Source: Myxococcales bacterium | GTDB taxonomy: Bacteria; Myxococcota; Polyangia; HGW-17; SLPX01 | Reading direction: 5' to 3' | Length of the DNA stretch: 31,625 nucleotides | Assembly (NCBI GenBank): GCA_007131745.1 | Contig: SLPX01000201.1 | Location: 1 to 31,625 of the forward strand | Part shown: one piece after another, positions 1 through 7,159 of the stretch | Numbering within the stretch: the first letter of the stretch is position 1 | Layout of the letters: every line of letters starts with the position of its first letter | The notes under the pieces: generated by a model | The model's input: the letters and a program-made list of their open reading frames with translations, nothing else | Told to the model about the DNA's origin: nothing | Databases searched by the model: none | Program-made: the position numbers and the translations under genes

Positions 1-2
1 TA

Positions 3-953
3 TCCATGCTGAAGAAAACCCTGTCCCGAGGAAAGCTTGCTCATGCTTATATCTTTGCGGGACCCGTCGGCGTGGGCAAACAAACAGCCGCGTGCGCCCT
101 GTGCCAGGCTCTTCATTGCAGAGTGAAGCCACTTACGGGGTGTGGAGTGTGCTCCACCTGTTCCAGGATACAGAGGGGTTTGCATCCGGATTACATCGTG
201 GTGGAGCCGGAAGGAAAGTGGATCCTGGTAAACCGGATCCGGGAGTTGTCAACGCGTGTCGAGTTGGGATCATTTGAAGGATCCGCTGTCGTCGCAGTCA
301 TCAAGCGTGCGGAAGCCATGAACGCGGCCTCTGCTAACGCTCTTTTGAAAACTCTGGAAGAACCCCGAACCGGAACATACATGATCCTGACCACTGCAGC
401 CCTTCATTCCTTGCCTGCAACGGTAAGATCGCGGTGCCGGATTCTCGGGTTCGGTCCGTTGGAGGAAGAACTGATCGCGAGAATTGTGAAAGTACGCTCA
501 TCCGTGGACGATGAACACGCTGCGGCGGCTGCCCGCATGGCCGAAGGGAGTTTGGGCAGGGCTCTTGAATTGTGTGAGGAGCAGGGATGGAAAGCGGACC
601 GGGAACGTGTTTTAGACCTTGTCCACAAGGTTGGTGTACAACCCGCGGCGGAGAGCCTTTTTGAAATGAGCGAAGATCTGGCAAAGAATATTGATGACTT
701 GAACTCGTTTCTCAACTGTTTGCGGCGCGCTTTCAGGGACTTGGTTTGGTGGGGGCTGGAGAGCGGAGCGTACCGCGGGAGAATCCTGGATCCTGAATTA
801 ATAAGCCTTATGCCCCCGGAGATTACCGACCGGTCGCCATTGACTTTTTTGACGTGGATGCGGGTTGTGGATCGCGCTGGAAGGGCTTTGCGTGCCAATG
901 CCAACAAGAGATTGACGATGGAGCAGATGATCATCGAGTTGGCCGAGCGATGA
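3..953 (+). CDS. holB: DNA polymerase III delta-prime subunit, 5' partial
   Basis: Clamp-loader subunit of the replicative polymerase; an AAA+ protein acting in the cytoplasm with DnaX and HolA to load the sliding clamp. Counting from the first visible ATG (position 6), there is a Walker A loop GPVGVGKQ at residues 19-26, a zinc module with Cys38, Cys46, Cys49 and Cys52, a sensor-like LLKTLEEP segment, and an SRC arginine-finger motif near residue 145. Family members normally carry about 15-20 residues before the HAYIFAGP strand, and the frame stays open to the window edge. The real start is therefore probably outside the window, and position 6 is likely an internal Met. The downstream ricT gene follows after 13 bases, matching the holB-ricT pairing known from Bacillus and deltaproteobacteria. 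Confidence 0.93.
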   Translation, partial: SMLKKTLSRGKLAHAYIFAGPVGVGKQTAACALCQALHCRVKPLTGCGVCSTCSRIQRGLHPDYIVVEPEGKWILVNRIRELSTRVELGSFEGSAVVAVIKRAEAMNAASANALLKTLEEPRTGTYMILTTAALHSLPATVRSRCRILGFGPLEEELIARIVKVRSSVDDEHAAAAARMAEGSLGRALELCEEQGWKADRERVLDLVHKVGVQPAAESLFEMSEDLAKNIDDLNSFLNCLRRAFRDLVWWGLESGAYRGRILDPELISLMPPEITDRSPLTFLTWMRVVDRAGRALRANANKRLTMEQMIIELAER

Positions 954-966
954 GAAAGAATCCAAT

Positions 967-2403
967 ATGACTGCATCAAACGATGATGATAAGATAAAAC
1001 GTGAAACCGATCAGAAAACCCGGAGCAGGGAAGGTTCGTCCGAAGAGACCGAGGGAGGCGGGAGTGTACGAAAGCCGAGGAGGGGCAGACGGAGGAACCG
1101 AAAACGAAAGCCGGACGATAAAGAGGGAAAAGGAATAAGTTCAAAATCCGGTGATCAACAAAACCCGGACAAGGACGGTGGAAAGTCTGACGGGGTTCGC
1201 AGGGGGAGGCGGAAAAAAGGAGGGGGCAGAAGTGATGGGGAGCGAGGCGGCCGTGAAGATGGAAAGCCGGCCCGGGGGTCGGCCGCCGGCGGAACTCGCG
1301 ACCGCAGGAGAGGCAAGAGAGGAAGCGGAAGCGGAAGCGGGGATGAAAACAAACGAAGGAGGTTCAAGGGGCGCAGACGGGACGTCGCTATGGGGCGGGA
1401 AGGTAAAGATCCCGACAAGGAAAGCGGTTTTTTCCTTCCGGTGGATGATGTGCCGATGGACGATGAAAAGCTGAGCGATATTCTTATGGATGTGATCGAA
1501 GATGGAGAAACCGACGGGTTCGGCGGGCACGATGCACCAGAAAATGTTTGGAAGCGGGAATGTGTTCGTAATGTTTCTCGTGTTCACGTGCAGGGGGAAG
1601 TTGCAACCGAAGAAGCGGATTGTGGAGACCTCTTTTTGCAGAGGGGGGATCACATAGTGGTTGAAACGGACCGGGGTCAGGCCATGGCAAGGGTTTTGAC
1701 TCCTTCGGTCAGAAAAGTGTTGATGGATCCGCGTTTGAGGAGCGTGTTGAGACGCTTCGACGCAGGTGACATGAGGCAGGAAGCGCGAAACAGGAGGAGA
1801 GCTCGGGAAGCCTACGGGGTGGGCAAAGAGCGGATTGTATCCAGAAACATAAAGATGAAACTCGTGGGTGTGGATTACCTTCATAGCGGGAACAAGGCGG
1901 TTTTTTATTTTACAGCCGACGGCAGAGTTGATTTCCGGGAACTCATACGGGATCTTGCCCGCAACTTGAGAGTCAGGATCGAAATGAGGCAGATCGGCAT
2001 AAGGGATGAAGCGCGGCTTGTAGGAGGCATGGGAACATGCGGTCGCGAGCTTTGTTGCAATACGTTCCTGGAAAAATTCGATCAGATTTCCATTAGAATG
2101 GCAAAGGATCAAAAAATAGTTCTGAACCCGCAGAAGATTTCGGGACAGTGTGGGAGACTCAAGTGTTGTCTTGTTTATGAACATCATATTTACCGGGAAA
2201 TGGGAAAAGGTCTTCCCAGGGTTGGAAAAAGAATCGAGACTCCGAAAGGCGAGGGACGTATTGCAGACGTGGACGTTTTAACCCGAAGGATCCGGGTCGA
2301 TCTTGATGACGGAGCCATGGAAGTGTTTTCCGCGGATGAACTTGGAATCTCTGCAACCCGCGGGGTCCAAGACTCGGAGAGCGAAACACGGGGAGATGAT
2401 TGA
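967..2403 (+). CDS. ricT: PSP1-domain protein RicT (YaaT) with basic N-terminal extension
   Basis: RicT-type protein. In Bacillus subtilis RicT belongs to the RicAFT (Y) complex, which binds Fe-S clusters and modulates RNase Y; the partner proteins are not in this window. The PSP1 core spans about residues 195-460, including a VVETDRGQ strand and the two diagnostic cysteine clusters GTCGRELCC (Cys358, 363, 364) and GQCGRLKCC (Cys395, 400, 401). The family is normally near 270 residues; this protein has 478 because residues 1-150 form a low-complexity extension rich in Gly, Arg, Lys, Ser, Asp and Glu, followed by an acidic stretch at 155-190. The extension is encoded in the same open frame directly behind holB and contains short repeats such as GGAAGC. 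It looks disordered and possibly nucleic-acid-binding, which is inference. Confidence 0.92.
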   Translation: MTASNDDDKIKRETDQKTRSREGSSEETEGGGSVRKPRRGRRRNRKRKPDDKEGKGISSKSGDQQNPDKDGGKSDGVRRGRRKKGGGRSDGERGGREDGKPARGSAAGGTRDRRRGKRGSGSGSGDENKRRRFKGRRRDVAMGREGKDPDKESGFFLPVDDVPMDDEKLSDILMDVIEDGETDGFGGHDAPENVWKRECVRNVSRVHVQGEVATEEADCGDLFLQRGDHIVVETDRGQAMARVLTPSVRKVLMDPRLRSVLRRFDAGDMRQEARNRRRAREAYGVGKERIVSRNIKMKLVGVDYLHSGNKAVFYFTADGRVDFRELIRDLARNLRVRIEMRQIGIRDEARLVGGMGTCGRELCCNTFLEKFDQISIRMAKDQKIVLNPQKISGQCGRLKCCLVYEHHIYREMGKGLPRVGKRIETPKGEGRIADVDVLTRRIRVDLDDGAMEVFSADELGISATRGVQDSESETRGDD

Positions 2404-3292
2404 GGTGTGGCCGCCAAGGAAATTTTTGCCCGAGGGCGACGCGATATTCAGGGACCTTGAAGATCCCGATGGACGGGTTCGCGTAAAGGCCTTGCAATCC
2501 TTGAGTCGTATTGAAAATCCGGGCGGAGAGACATGGCAAGCGCTTGAAAAGGCGCTTTCGGACAATGACGACAAGGTCAGGGCCGAGGCGGTGTTATGCG
2601 CTGCCGAATTGAATTATTCCGGATGCGTAGGGAAGCTGAAAGAGCTTTGCATGGATCCGGTTTTGAGAGTCAGGGTCCATGCCGTCGGAGCGTTGGGCAC
2701 AATGACGGCGGAGGATGGGGTGGGCGCGGTGGAAGAAACTCTTCATGACGAAGCACCCGAGGTTCGCAAGGCCGCGGTGATAGCAATAGCCGAGATAATG
2801 GGTAAACGTTCCACCCATCTGATCCACGAGGTCCTCAAAGACGATGATCCCGAGGTTAGGTGGGCGGCGGCTGCAGCTTTGGGTGACATCGAGAGTGTTG
2901 AAAGTGCAGATATCTTGTCGGAACTCCTGGATGATGCGGACCCGGATGTTCGTTTCGAAGCCGCGTATTCTCTTGCCAGGTTGCGTGACATGCGTGGTTT
3001 TGAAATATTGGTAGCCAATGTAAATGACCGTAAAAAAGGTTACCTTGCCTGCGAGATCCTCGGAAAAACCGGAGATCCGCGTGCAATAGATCCGCTTCAA
3101 GGTGTGGTAAGTCGTCTCTTGGGAAATCCGATTACGAAATTGAGGGCTGCTGCGTCACTTGTCATGCTGGGTGTCGAAGACGGCCGGACCTACGTTGCAT
3201 CGAGATGTGCGGGTAGGCGGTTGCACGTCAGGCAGGCGGCCCAGGCGCTCATGGATGAGATTTTGAGCTGGGAATCCGAAAAGAACACTTGA
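2396..3292 (+). CDS. HEAT-repeat protein
   Basis: A cytoplasmic-looking protein of about 298 residues made almost entirely of HEAT repeats of roughly 31 residues. Helix pairs of the type DPDGRVRVKALQSL, DDPEVRWAAAAALGDI and DADPDVRFEAAYSLARL recur from about residue 20 to the end. No signal peptide or membrane segment is seen. Such solenoids serve as protein-binding scaffolds; the partner cannot be read from sequence. The ATG at 2396 overlaps the ricT stop by 8 bases. A GTG at 2405 is an equally good start, because GGGGAG at 2390-2395 sits about nine bases upstream of it. An in-frame ATG at 2303 also exists, but the residues it would add are read from within ricT and look like a shadow. In several deltaproteobacteria metG lies between ricT and tatD; here this gene occupies that place. 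Confidence 0.85.
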   Translation: MIEVWPPRKFLPEGDAIFRDLEDPDGRVRVKALQSLSRIENPGGETWQALEKALSDNDDKVRAEAVLCAAELNYSGCVGKLKELCMDPVLRVRVHAVGALGTMTAEDGVGAVEETLHDEAPEVRKAAVIAIAEIMGKRSTHLIHEVLKDDDPEVRWAAAAALGDIESVESADILSELLDDADPDVRFEAAYSLARLRDMRGFEILVANVNDRKKGYLACEILGKTGDPRAIDPLQGVVSRLLGNPITKLRAAASLVMLGVEDGRTYVASRCAGRRLHVRQAAQALMDEILSWESEKNT

Positions 3293-3317
3293 AGTTGTTT
3301 ATGCTAAAGAGGAGGCG

Positions 3318-4103
3318 GTGTTGCAACTGTTTGACACGCACGTTCATCTGGATCACGAAAAGTTCGAGGGGGAAGTGGATGCAATCCTGGAAAGGGCTCT
3401 TCATGCGAAGGTCACCAGGATAATAACGGTTTCTTCGGAAGCGACGCGTGAAGGCATCATGCAACCGGTTGAGATAGCTCTTGCGCGTCGAGATATGGGT
3501 GCAGTCGTTGGCATTCATCCTCACGAAGCTTCTAAAGCGTCACCCGAACTCATCTCTTTTGTCGAAGAAACGGCCGCATCGAAAGATGTAGTGAAGGCTG
3601 TCGGCGAGATCGGGCTGGATTTTCATTATGATTTTTCTCCCCGTGATGTTCAGAGAGAAGTTTTTGTAAGCATGCTCGCACTGGGACGCCGGTTGGGCAA
3701 ACCCGTTGTTCTTCATATTCGAAACGCACACGATGATGCTCTGGAAATTCTGAAGAAGGAGGCAGGCGGCCCACCCTGGAACGGTGTGGTTCACTGTTTT
3801 ACGGAAGGTCCGCAAACGGCCGTGAGATACCTGGACCTGGGTTTGCAAATTTCATTTACCGGTGTGCTCACTTTTAATCAGGCGGTCGGGGTGAAGGAAA
3901 CCGCAGCATTCATCCCGTTGGACAGAGTGATGCTGGAAACCGACGGACCTTACCTGGCCCCGGTGCCGCACAGGGGCAGGCGATGCGAACCGGCTCACTT
4001 GGTGAAGATCAATGAAACATTCGCCCGGATCAGGAATTTGGACGTCGAAGAAACCGCTCGCATTACAACCGCAAACGCGTGTTCTCTCTTCAGCATGGGC
4101 TGA
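3318..4103 (+). CDS. tatD: TatD family metal-dependent DNase
   Basis: TatD-type hydrolase of the amidohydrolase fold, a metal-dependent deoxyribonuclease linked to DNA repair and quality control. All expected metal ligands are visible: His8 and His10 in the FDTHVHLD motif, Glu97 in GEIGLDFHYD, His133, His159 in the HCF motif, and Asp209 in ETDGPYLAP. At 261 residues it has the normal family length. The start is GTG at 3318, supported by a strong ribosome site (AAAGAGGAGG) ending three bases upstream; the next codons encode the universally conserved N-terminal strand. It follows the HEAT gene by 25 bases on the same strand and is probably co-transcribed with holB-ricT. Confidence 0.95.
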   Translation: MLQLFDTHVHLDHEKFEGEVDAILERALHAKVTRIITVSSEATREGIMQPVEIALARRDMGAVVGIHPHEASKASPELISFVEETAASKDVVKAVGEIGLDFHYDFSPRDVQREVFVSMLALGRRLGKPVVLHIRNAHDDALEILKKEAGGPPWNGVVHCFTEGPQTAVRYLDLGLQISFTGVLTFNQAVGVKETAAFIPLDRVMLETDGPYLAPVPHRGRRCEPAHLVKINETFARIRNLDVEETARITTANACSLFSMG

Positions 4104-4168
4104 TCGTTTGACATGTTTGGATCGGATGACATATTAAATGATAGATTACGGCTGCACAGGTGCGACCA

Positions 4169-4435
4169 ATGAGTAAATCCGATATGTCCCGAACAGCTTC
4201 TCGAACACATGAAACAGCGATCCTTTTCTTTGTTCTGATCGGACTTCTTTCGATTTGTTTTCTCGTGTGGTCCGAGCTTCATCCCCGGGATGTTGAGGCA
4301 GGGCGAGGAGAATCATCCACAAGTGTGCAGTCGCGTGCGAGAAAGAAAGACGTTCAAGAGATCCGGGAGCATTTCCGAACCGGGCGCTACTCCAAGAAAC
4401 CGGCCTATTTCGCGCGCGATGAAACGGAGCGGTGA
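4169..4435 (+). CDS. Small single-pass membrane protein
   Basis: An 88-residue protein with no recognised family. A short polar N-terminus is followed by one hydrophobic segment (about residues 18-36, AILFFVLIGLLSICFLVW), then a charged tail rich in Arg, Lys and Glu with many aromatic residues near the end. By the positive-inside rule the topology is not obvious. The ATG at 4169 has AGGTG six bases upstream; a GTG at 4160 would add three residues. It lies 65 bases after tatD on the same strand. A comparable tiny one-helix gene follows recJ at 16254, but the two share no clear sequence similarity. The call as a real gene rests on the clean hydrophobic segment, spacing and strand. Confidence 0.5.
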   Translation: MSKSDMSRTASRTHETAILFFVLIGLLSICFLVWSELHPRDVEAGRGESSTSVQSRARKKDVQEIREHFRTGRYSKKPAYFARDETER

Positions 4436-4620
4436 TTCTTGTTGAGATTTTTGAATGTTTTTCACCGGTTTTTAATCATTGATCGATTGTTCCGGTTGAC
4501 GTGGATTGGTATTGCCGTTGAGCCGGGCCCAAACGGATGCCGCACGAGAACGGCCCCGGGTTGCGCGGAGGGTAAAATTCGTTAAAGTGAAAAATAGTGT
4601 TTCGCCAGCGAGGTGAAGAT

Positions 4621-5688
4621 ATGAGAGAAGGTCGAGGATCTGCCGGAAAGGGGTTCAATATGTCCACCGCAGAAAGGGATAGCAGCGGTACATTTTCCCG
4701 GATACGTTGCGGGTTGTGCCCGCATGAGTGCCGTATCGGTCACGGTGAAGCCGGGGTTTGCAGGGTCCGGGTGAATTACGAAGGCAAACTTTACGCGGTT
4801 ACATTCGGCTTGCCGTGCGCTGTGAACTTGGACCCCATAGAAAAGAAGCCCCTGTTTCATTTTCTGCCGGGAAGCGGCACCCTGTCCATTGCTACCGCTG
4901 GATGCAATCTGCATTGCAGAAACTGCCAGAATGCATCCATCTCTCAGGCTGACCCTGAAGATGTGAGGATTCGAAGTTGGCCGAAGGGGGCTTACGGGAT
5001 ATCGCCTGAAAACCTAGTCAGTTTGTGCAAGTCGAGAAAGATCGAGTCTCTTTCTTATACCTACACCGAGCCGGTCATTTATTACGAATACACCTATGAA
5101 ACATCGGTTGAGGCCCGCAAGGCTGGGATAAAGAATATCACGGTGACAGCGGGCTATATAAATGAAAAACCGCTCAGAAAGCTATGCAGTGTTTTGGATG
5201 GCGCCAACGTGGATCTGAAAACAATGAATCCGGATTTTTTTCGTTCCAATTGCGGAGGCGAACTAAAACATGTACTGCGTTCCCTTGTTGTATTGAAAGA
5301 AGAAGGTGTGTGGCTGGAAATCACTCATTTGATGTTGCCCGGTTTGAATGATTCAACCCGGGAGACAAGAGAGCTGTGCGGCTGGATCATTAAGAACTTG
5401 GGGGGGGATACCCCGGTTCATTTCAGCCGGTTTTTTCCTCATCATCAGCTCAGGAACTTGTCTCCCACTCCGGTATCGACCTTGGTGAGGGCACGTTCCA
5501 TCGCTCTCGACATGGGCATCAAACATGTTTACGTTGGGAATGTGCGTGGAAGTAAGTACGAAGATACGGTCTGCCCTTCTTGTGGAAATAGCATTATTCA
5601 GCGAGTGGGTTACACCATAACTTCAAACAATATGCAGGACGGAGTTTGCGGGGGGTGCAACGAACCCATTGCAGGGGTTTGGAGGTGA
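4621..5688 (+). CDS. amrS: AmmeMemoRadiSam system radical SAM enzyme AmrS
   Basis: Radical S-adenosylmethionine enzyme of the AmrS family (related to PflA-type activases), found with MEMO1-like (AmrB) and AMMECR1 (AmrA) proteins; its substrate is not established. Counted from 4621, an N-terminal cysteine cluster (Cys30, 33, 37, 47; CGLCPHEC) precedes the CxxxCxxC cluster motif CNLHCRNC (Cys95, 99, 102). A C-terminal zinc-ribbon-like set follows (Cys318, 321, 343, 346). There is no signal peptide, so it should be cytoplasmic. The ATG at 4621 has AGGTGA four bases upstream. Alternatives are ATG 4660, preceded by GGAAAGGGG, and a weaker GTG at 4597. About 185 bases upstream are gene-free and may hold the operon promoter. 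Confidence 0.93.
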   Translation: MREGRGSAGKGFNMSTAERDSSGTFSRIRCGLCPHECRIGHGEAGVCRVRVNYEGKLYAVTFGLPCAVNLDPIEKKPLFHFLPGSGTLSIATAGCNLHCRNCQNASISQADPEDVRIRSWPKGAYGISPENLVSLCKSRKIESLSYTYTEPVIYYEYTYETSVEARKAGIKNITVTAGYINEKPLRKLCSVLDGANVDLKTMNPDFFRSNCGGELKHVLRSLVVLKEEGVWLEITHLMLPGLNDSTRETRELCGWIIKNLGGDTPVHFSRFFPHHQLRNLSPTPVSTLVRARSIALDMGIKHVYVGNVRGSKYEDTVCPSCGNSIIQRVGYTITSNNMQDGVCGGCNEPIAGVWR

Positions 5689-5692
5689 GATC

Positions 5693-5890
5693 ATGAAAGC
5701 GGACAGGCGGCGTTTTTTTAGAAAGATTTTGCACGGAGCGGCCGGCTTCCTCGTGGTTTTCCCCGCCCGGCGGATGATGCGAACAGCAGGCAAGGTCCCA
5801 AATCCGGGCGGACCTTTTCCATTCAAACGTCCTCCTGATGACTTTTTGAAGATCGAGGAGTTGGATTCATTTCACCCGTGGGCAGGGTAA
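5693..5890 (+). CDS. 65-residue twin-arginine-signal peptide between amrS and amrB
   Basis: Starts with ATG at 5693 behind a strong GGAGGTGA ribosome site that overlaps the amrS stop codon, so translation coupled to amrS is likely. The N-terminus carries a twin-arginine type motif (RRRFFRK, residues 5-11) followed by a moderately hydrophobic stretch (ILHGAAGFLVVF). The remaining 40 or so residues are Pro-, Phe- and charge-rich, end in FHPWAG and contain no cysteine. No known family is recognised. It could be a small exported partner of the Amr proteins, a peptide substrate of AmrS, or the 5' remnant of a larger Tat-exported protein whose remainder was lost. The 174 bases after it contain no convincing continuation in any frame. 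Confidence 0.6.
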   Translation: MKADRRRFFRKILHGAAGFLVVFPARRMMRTAGKVPNPGGPFPFKRPPDDFLKIEELDSFHPWAG

Positions 5891-6064
5891 AATATTGCGA
5901 AAGTGATGGACCGGGAATAACGGATCGAGTGTGCCGCATTTTGCGGCTCCGCCCTCGTAAACTCCACGTTGTGCGTGTCATATTGAATGGTTGGATGGCA
6001 ACGGCGGGACGTGTTAGAAATAGACGATTGAATTTTAACCTTCTTTTTATCCGGGAGGATTGTA

Positions 6065-7129
6065 GTGATTAAAAGAGTTTCATGGGTAACCCTGACCGTT
6101 GTAGCGATCATGTTTAGTGTTGCGGCTTGCAGGGAAAGGAAAGAAGAAAAGGAAAAAAGCATGAAAGAGGTTGCGCCCGAGGACAGATCGTATGCCTCGA
6201 AAGTGGAGGAACTCGATAAGGGCACCTTGCCGTTTATCGAGAAAATGGATGTTCCCGGTCTTTTCAAGTACCGGCAGGATACCGGGATAACCGTCTGCGG
6301 ACTGTCTCCCATTGCGCTTTTGCTGGAAACCCTGAAGCAGTCGGGCAAAGATGTTGGGATGAAGGTGGTGGATTATTACACGTCCGGCCATGTCACGGGT
6401 GATTGGACCAACACGGTGAGCTACTATACGATTGCTTTTTACGAGAAGGATGGGAGCAGCGGGTCAAAACGTTCATCGGAGGATGGAGAAGACGGCCAGG
6501 ATAGTGGAGATGAGGAAAAAGTCGAAGAACCGGGCAAAAAGCGGGTGAGACCAATGGCAACCGGGCCCGAGTGGTTTCCTAAAAAGGAGGGGCCTCTTAG
6601 AAAAGAAATTGATTCACTTCTCGAGAAAGCCGAGCGAGCCGAGCTTCCCGGGAGGCTCCTCGCCTTGATAGCTCCGCATGCGGGGTACAGGTTTTCCGGC
6701 CGGGCCGCTGCCGCGGGATTCAGGCTGCTGGACCGGGGGACGGAACGGGTGGTGTTGTTGGGAGTGCCTCACAGGGCGCGGGTGAAGGGTGTTTCATTGG
6801 CTCCGTACGATTATTACGATACTCCCTTGGGTCCCGCCCCGGTGGATGTCGCGGTTATGAACAGGCTGGCAAAACATGATTTGTTCGGGACTGTTCCTCA
6901 TGCACATGCCAAGGAGCATTCAATCGAAGTTCTTGTGCCGTTTGTTCGTCACGTGAGTGAATCGGCGAAAATTGTGCCTTTCCTGGTGGGATTCATGACT
7001 TTTGAAAACTATGCCGATGCTGCGCGGGAACTGATCCCTCTCCTGGACGAGGGGACGGTTTTCATTGCGTCATCGGATTTCGCTCATATCGGGCCGAGGT
7101 TTGGATACCAGCCGTTCGGTGATCAGTAG
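6065..7129 (+). CDS. amrB: AmrB (MEMO-like) lipoprotein with circularly permuted domain order
   Basis: MEMO1/AmrB-family protein (LigB-like dioxygenase fold) of the AmmeMemoRadiSam system, in an unusual arrangement. Residues 1-22 are a lipoprotein signal (lipobox VAAC, Cys22). Residues 41-127 match the C-terminal part of ordinary MEMO proteins, including ITVCGLSPIALLLETLK with the site Cys78 and the DYYTSGHVTGDW strand. Residues 128-163 are a charged linker. Residues 164-354 match the N-terminal part: GPEWFP, APHAGYRFSG (His205), GVPH (His236), EHSIEVLVPF and SSDFAHIG (Asp338, His341), stopping where the C-terminal part would normally begin. All five residues equivalent to human MEMO1 His49, His81, Asp189, His192 and Cys244 are present. 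The GTG start has GGGAGGA five bases upstream. The frame is continuous, so frameshift or decay does not explain the order. Confidence 0.9.
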   Translation: MIKRVSWVTLTVVAIMFSVAACRERKEEKEKSMKEVAPEDRSYASKVEELDKGTLPFIEKMDVPGLFKYRQDTGITVCGLSPIALLLETLKQSGKDVGMKVVDYYTSGHVTGDWTNTVSYYTIAFYEKDGSSGSKRSSEDGEDGQDSGDEEKVEEPGKKRVRPMATGPEWFPKKEGPLRKEIDSLLEKAERAELPGRLLALIAPHAGYRFSGRAAAAGFRLLDRGTERVVLLGVPHRARVKGVSLAPYDYYDTPLGPAPVDVAVMNRLAKHDLFGTVPHAHAKEHSIEVLVPFVRHVSESAKIVPFLVGFMTFENYADAARELIPLLDEGTVFIASSDFAHIGPRFGYQPFGDQ

Positions 7130-7159
7130 AAGCGTTCAAATCACAAGGAATATTTAATT

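Noticed and set aside
404..1144. Long open frame antisense to holB and the ricT 5' end
   Set aside because: It lies opposite two well-supported genes and has no ribosome site, no recognisable domain and a composition that mirrors the opposite strand.
1322..1340. GGAAGC triplet repeats considered as a tandem-repeat locus
   Set aside because: Only about three units inside the low-complexity Ser/Gly codons of ricT; treated as part of that extension.
1141..2187. Long open frame antisense to ricT
   Set aside because: It is created by the Gly/Arg-rich codons of ricT; the protein has no coherent pattern.
5933..5947. GCCGC-ATTTT-GCGGC hairpin after the Tat peptide gene
   Set aside because: Stem of only five pairs and no T-tract, so it is not supported as a terminator.
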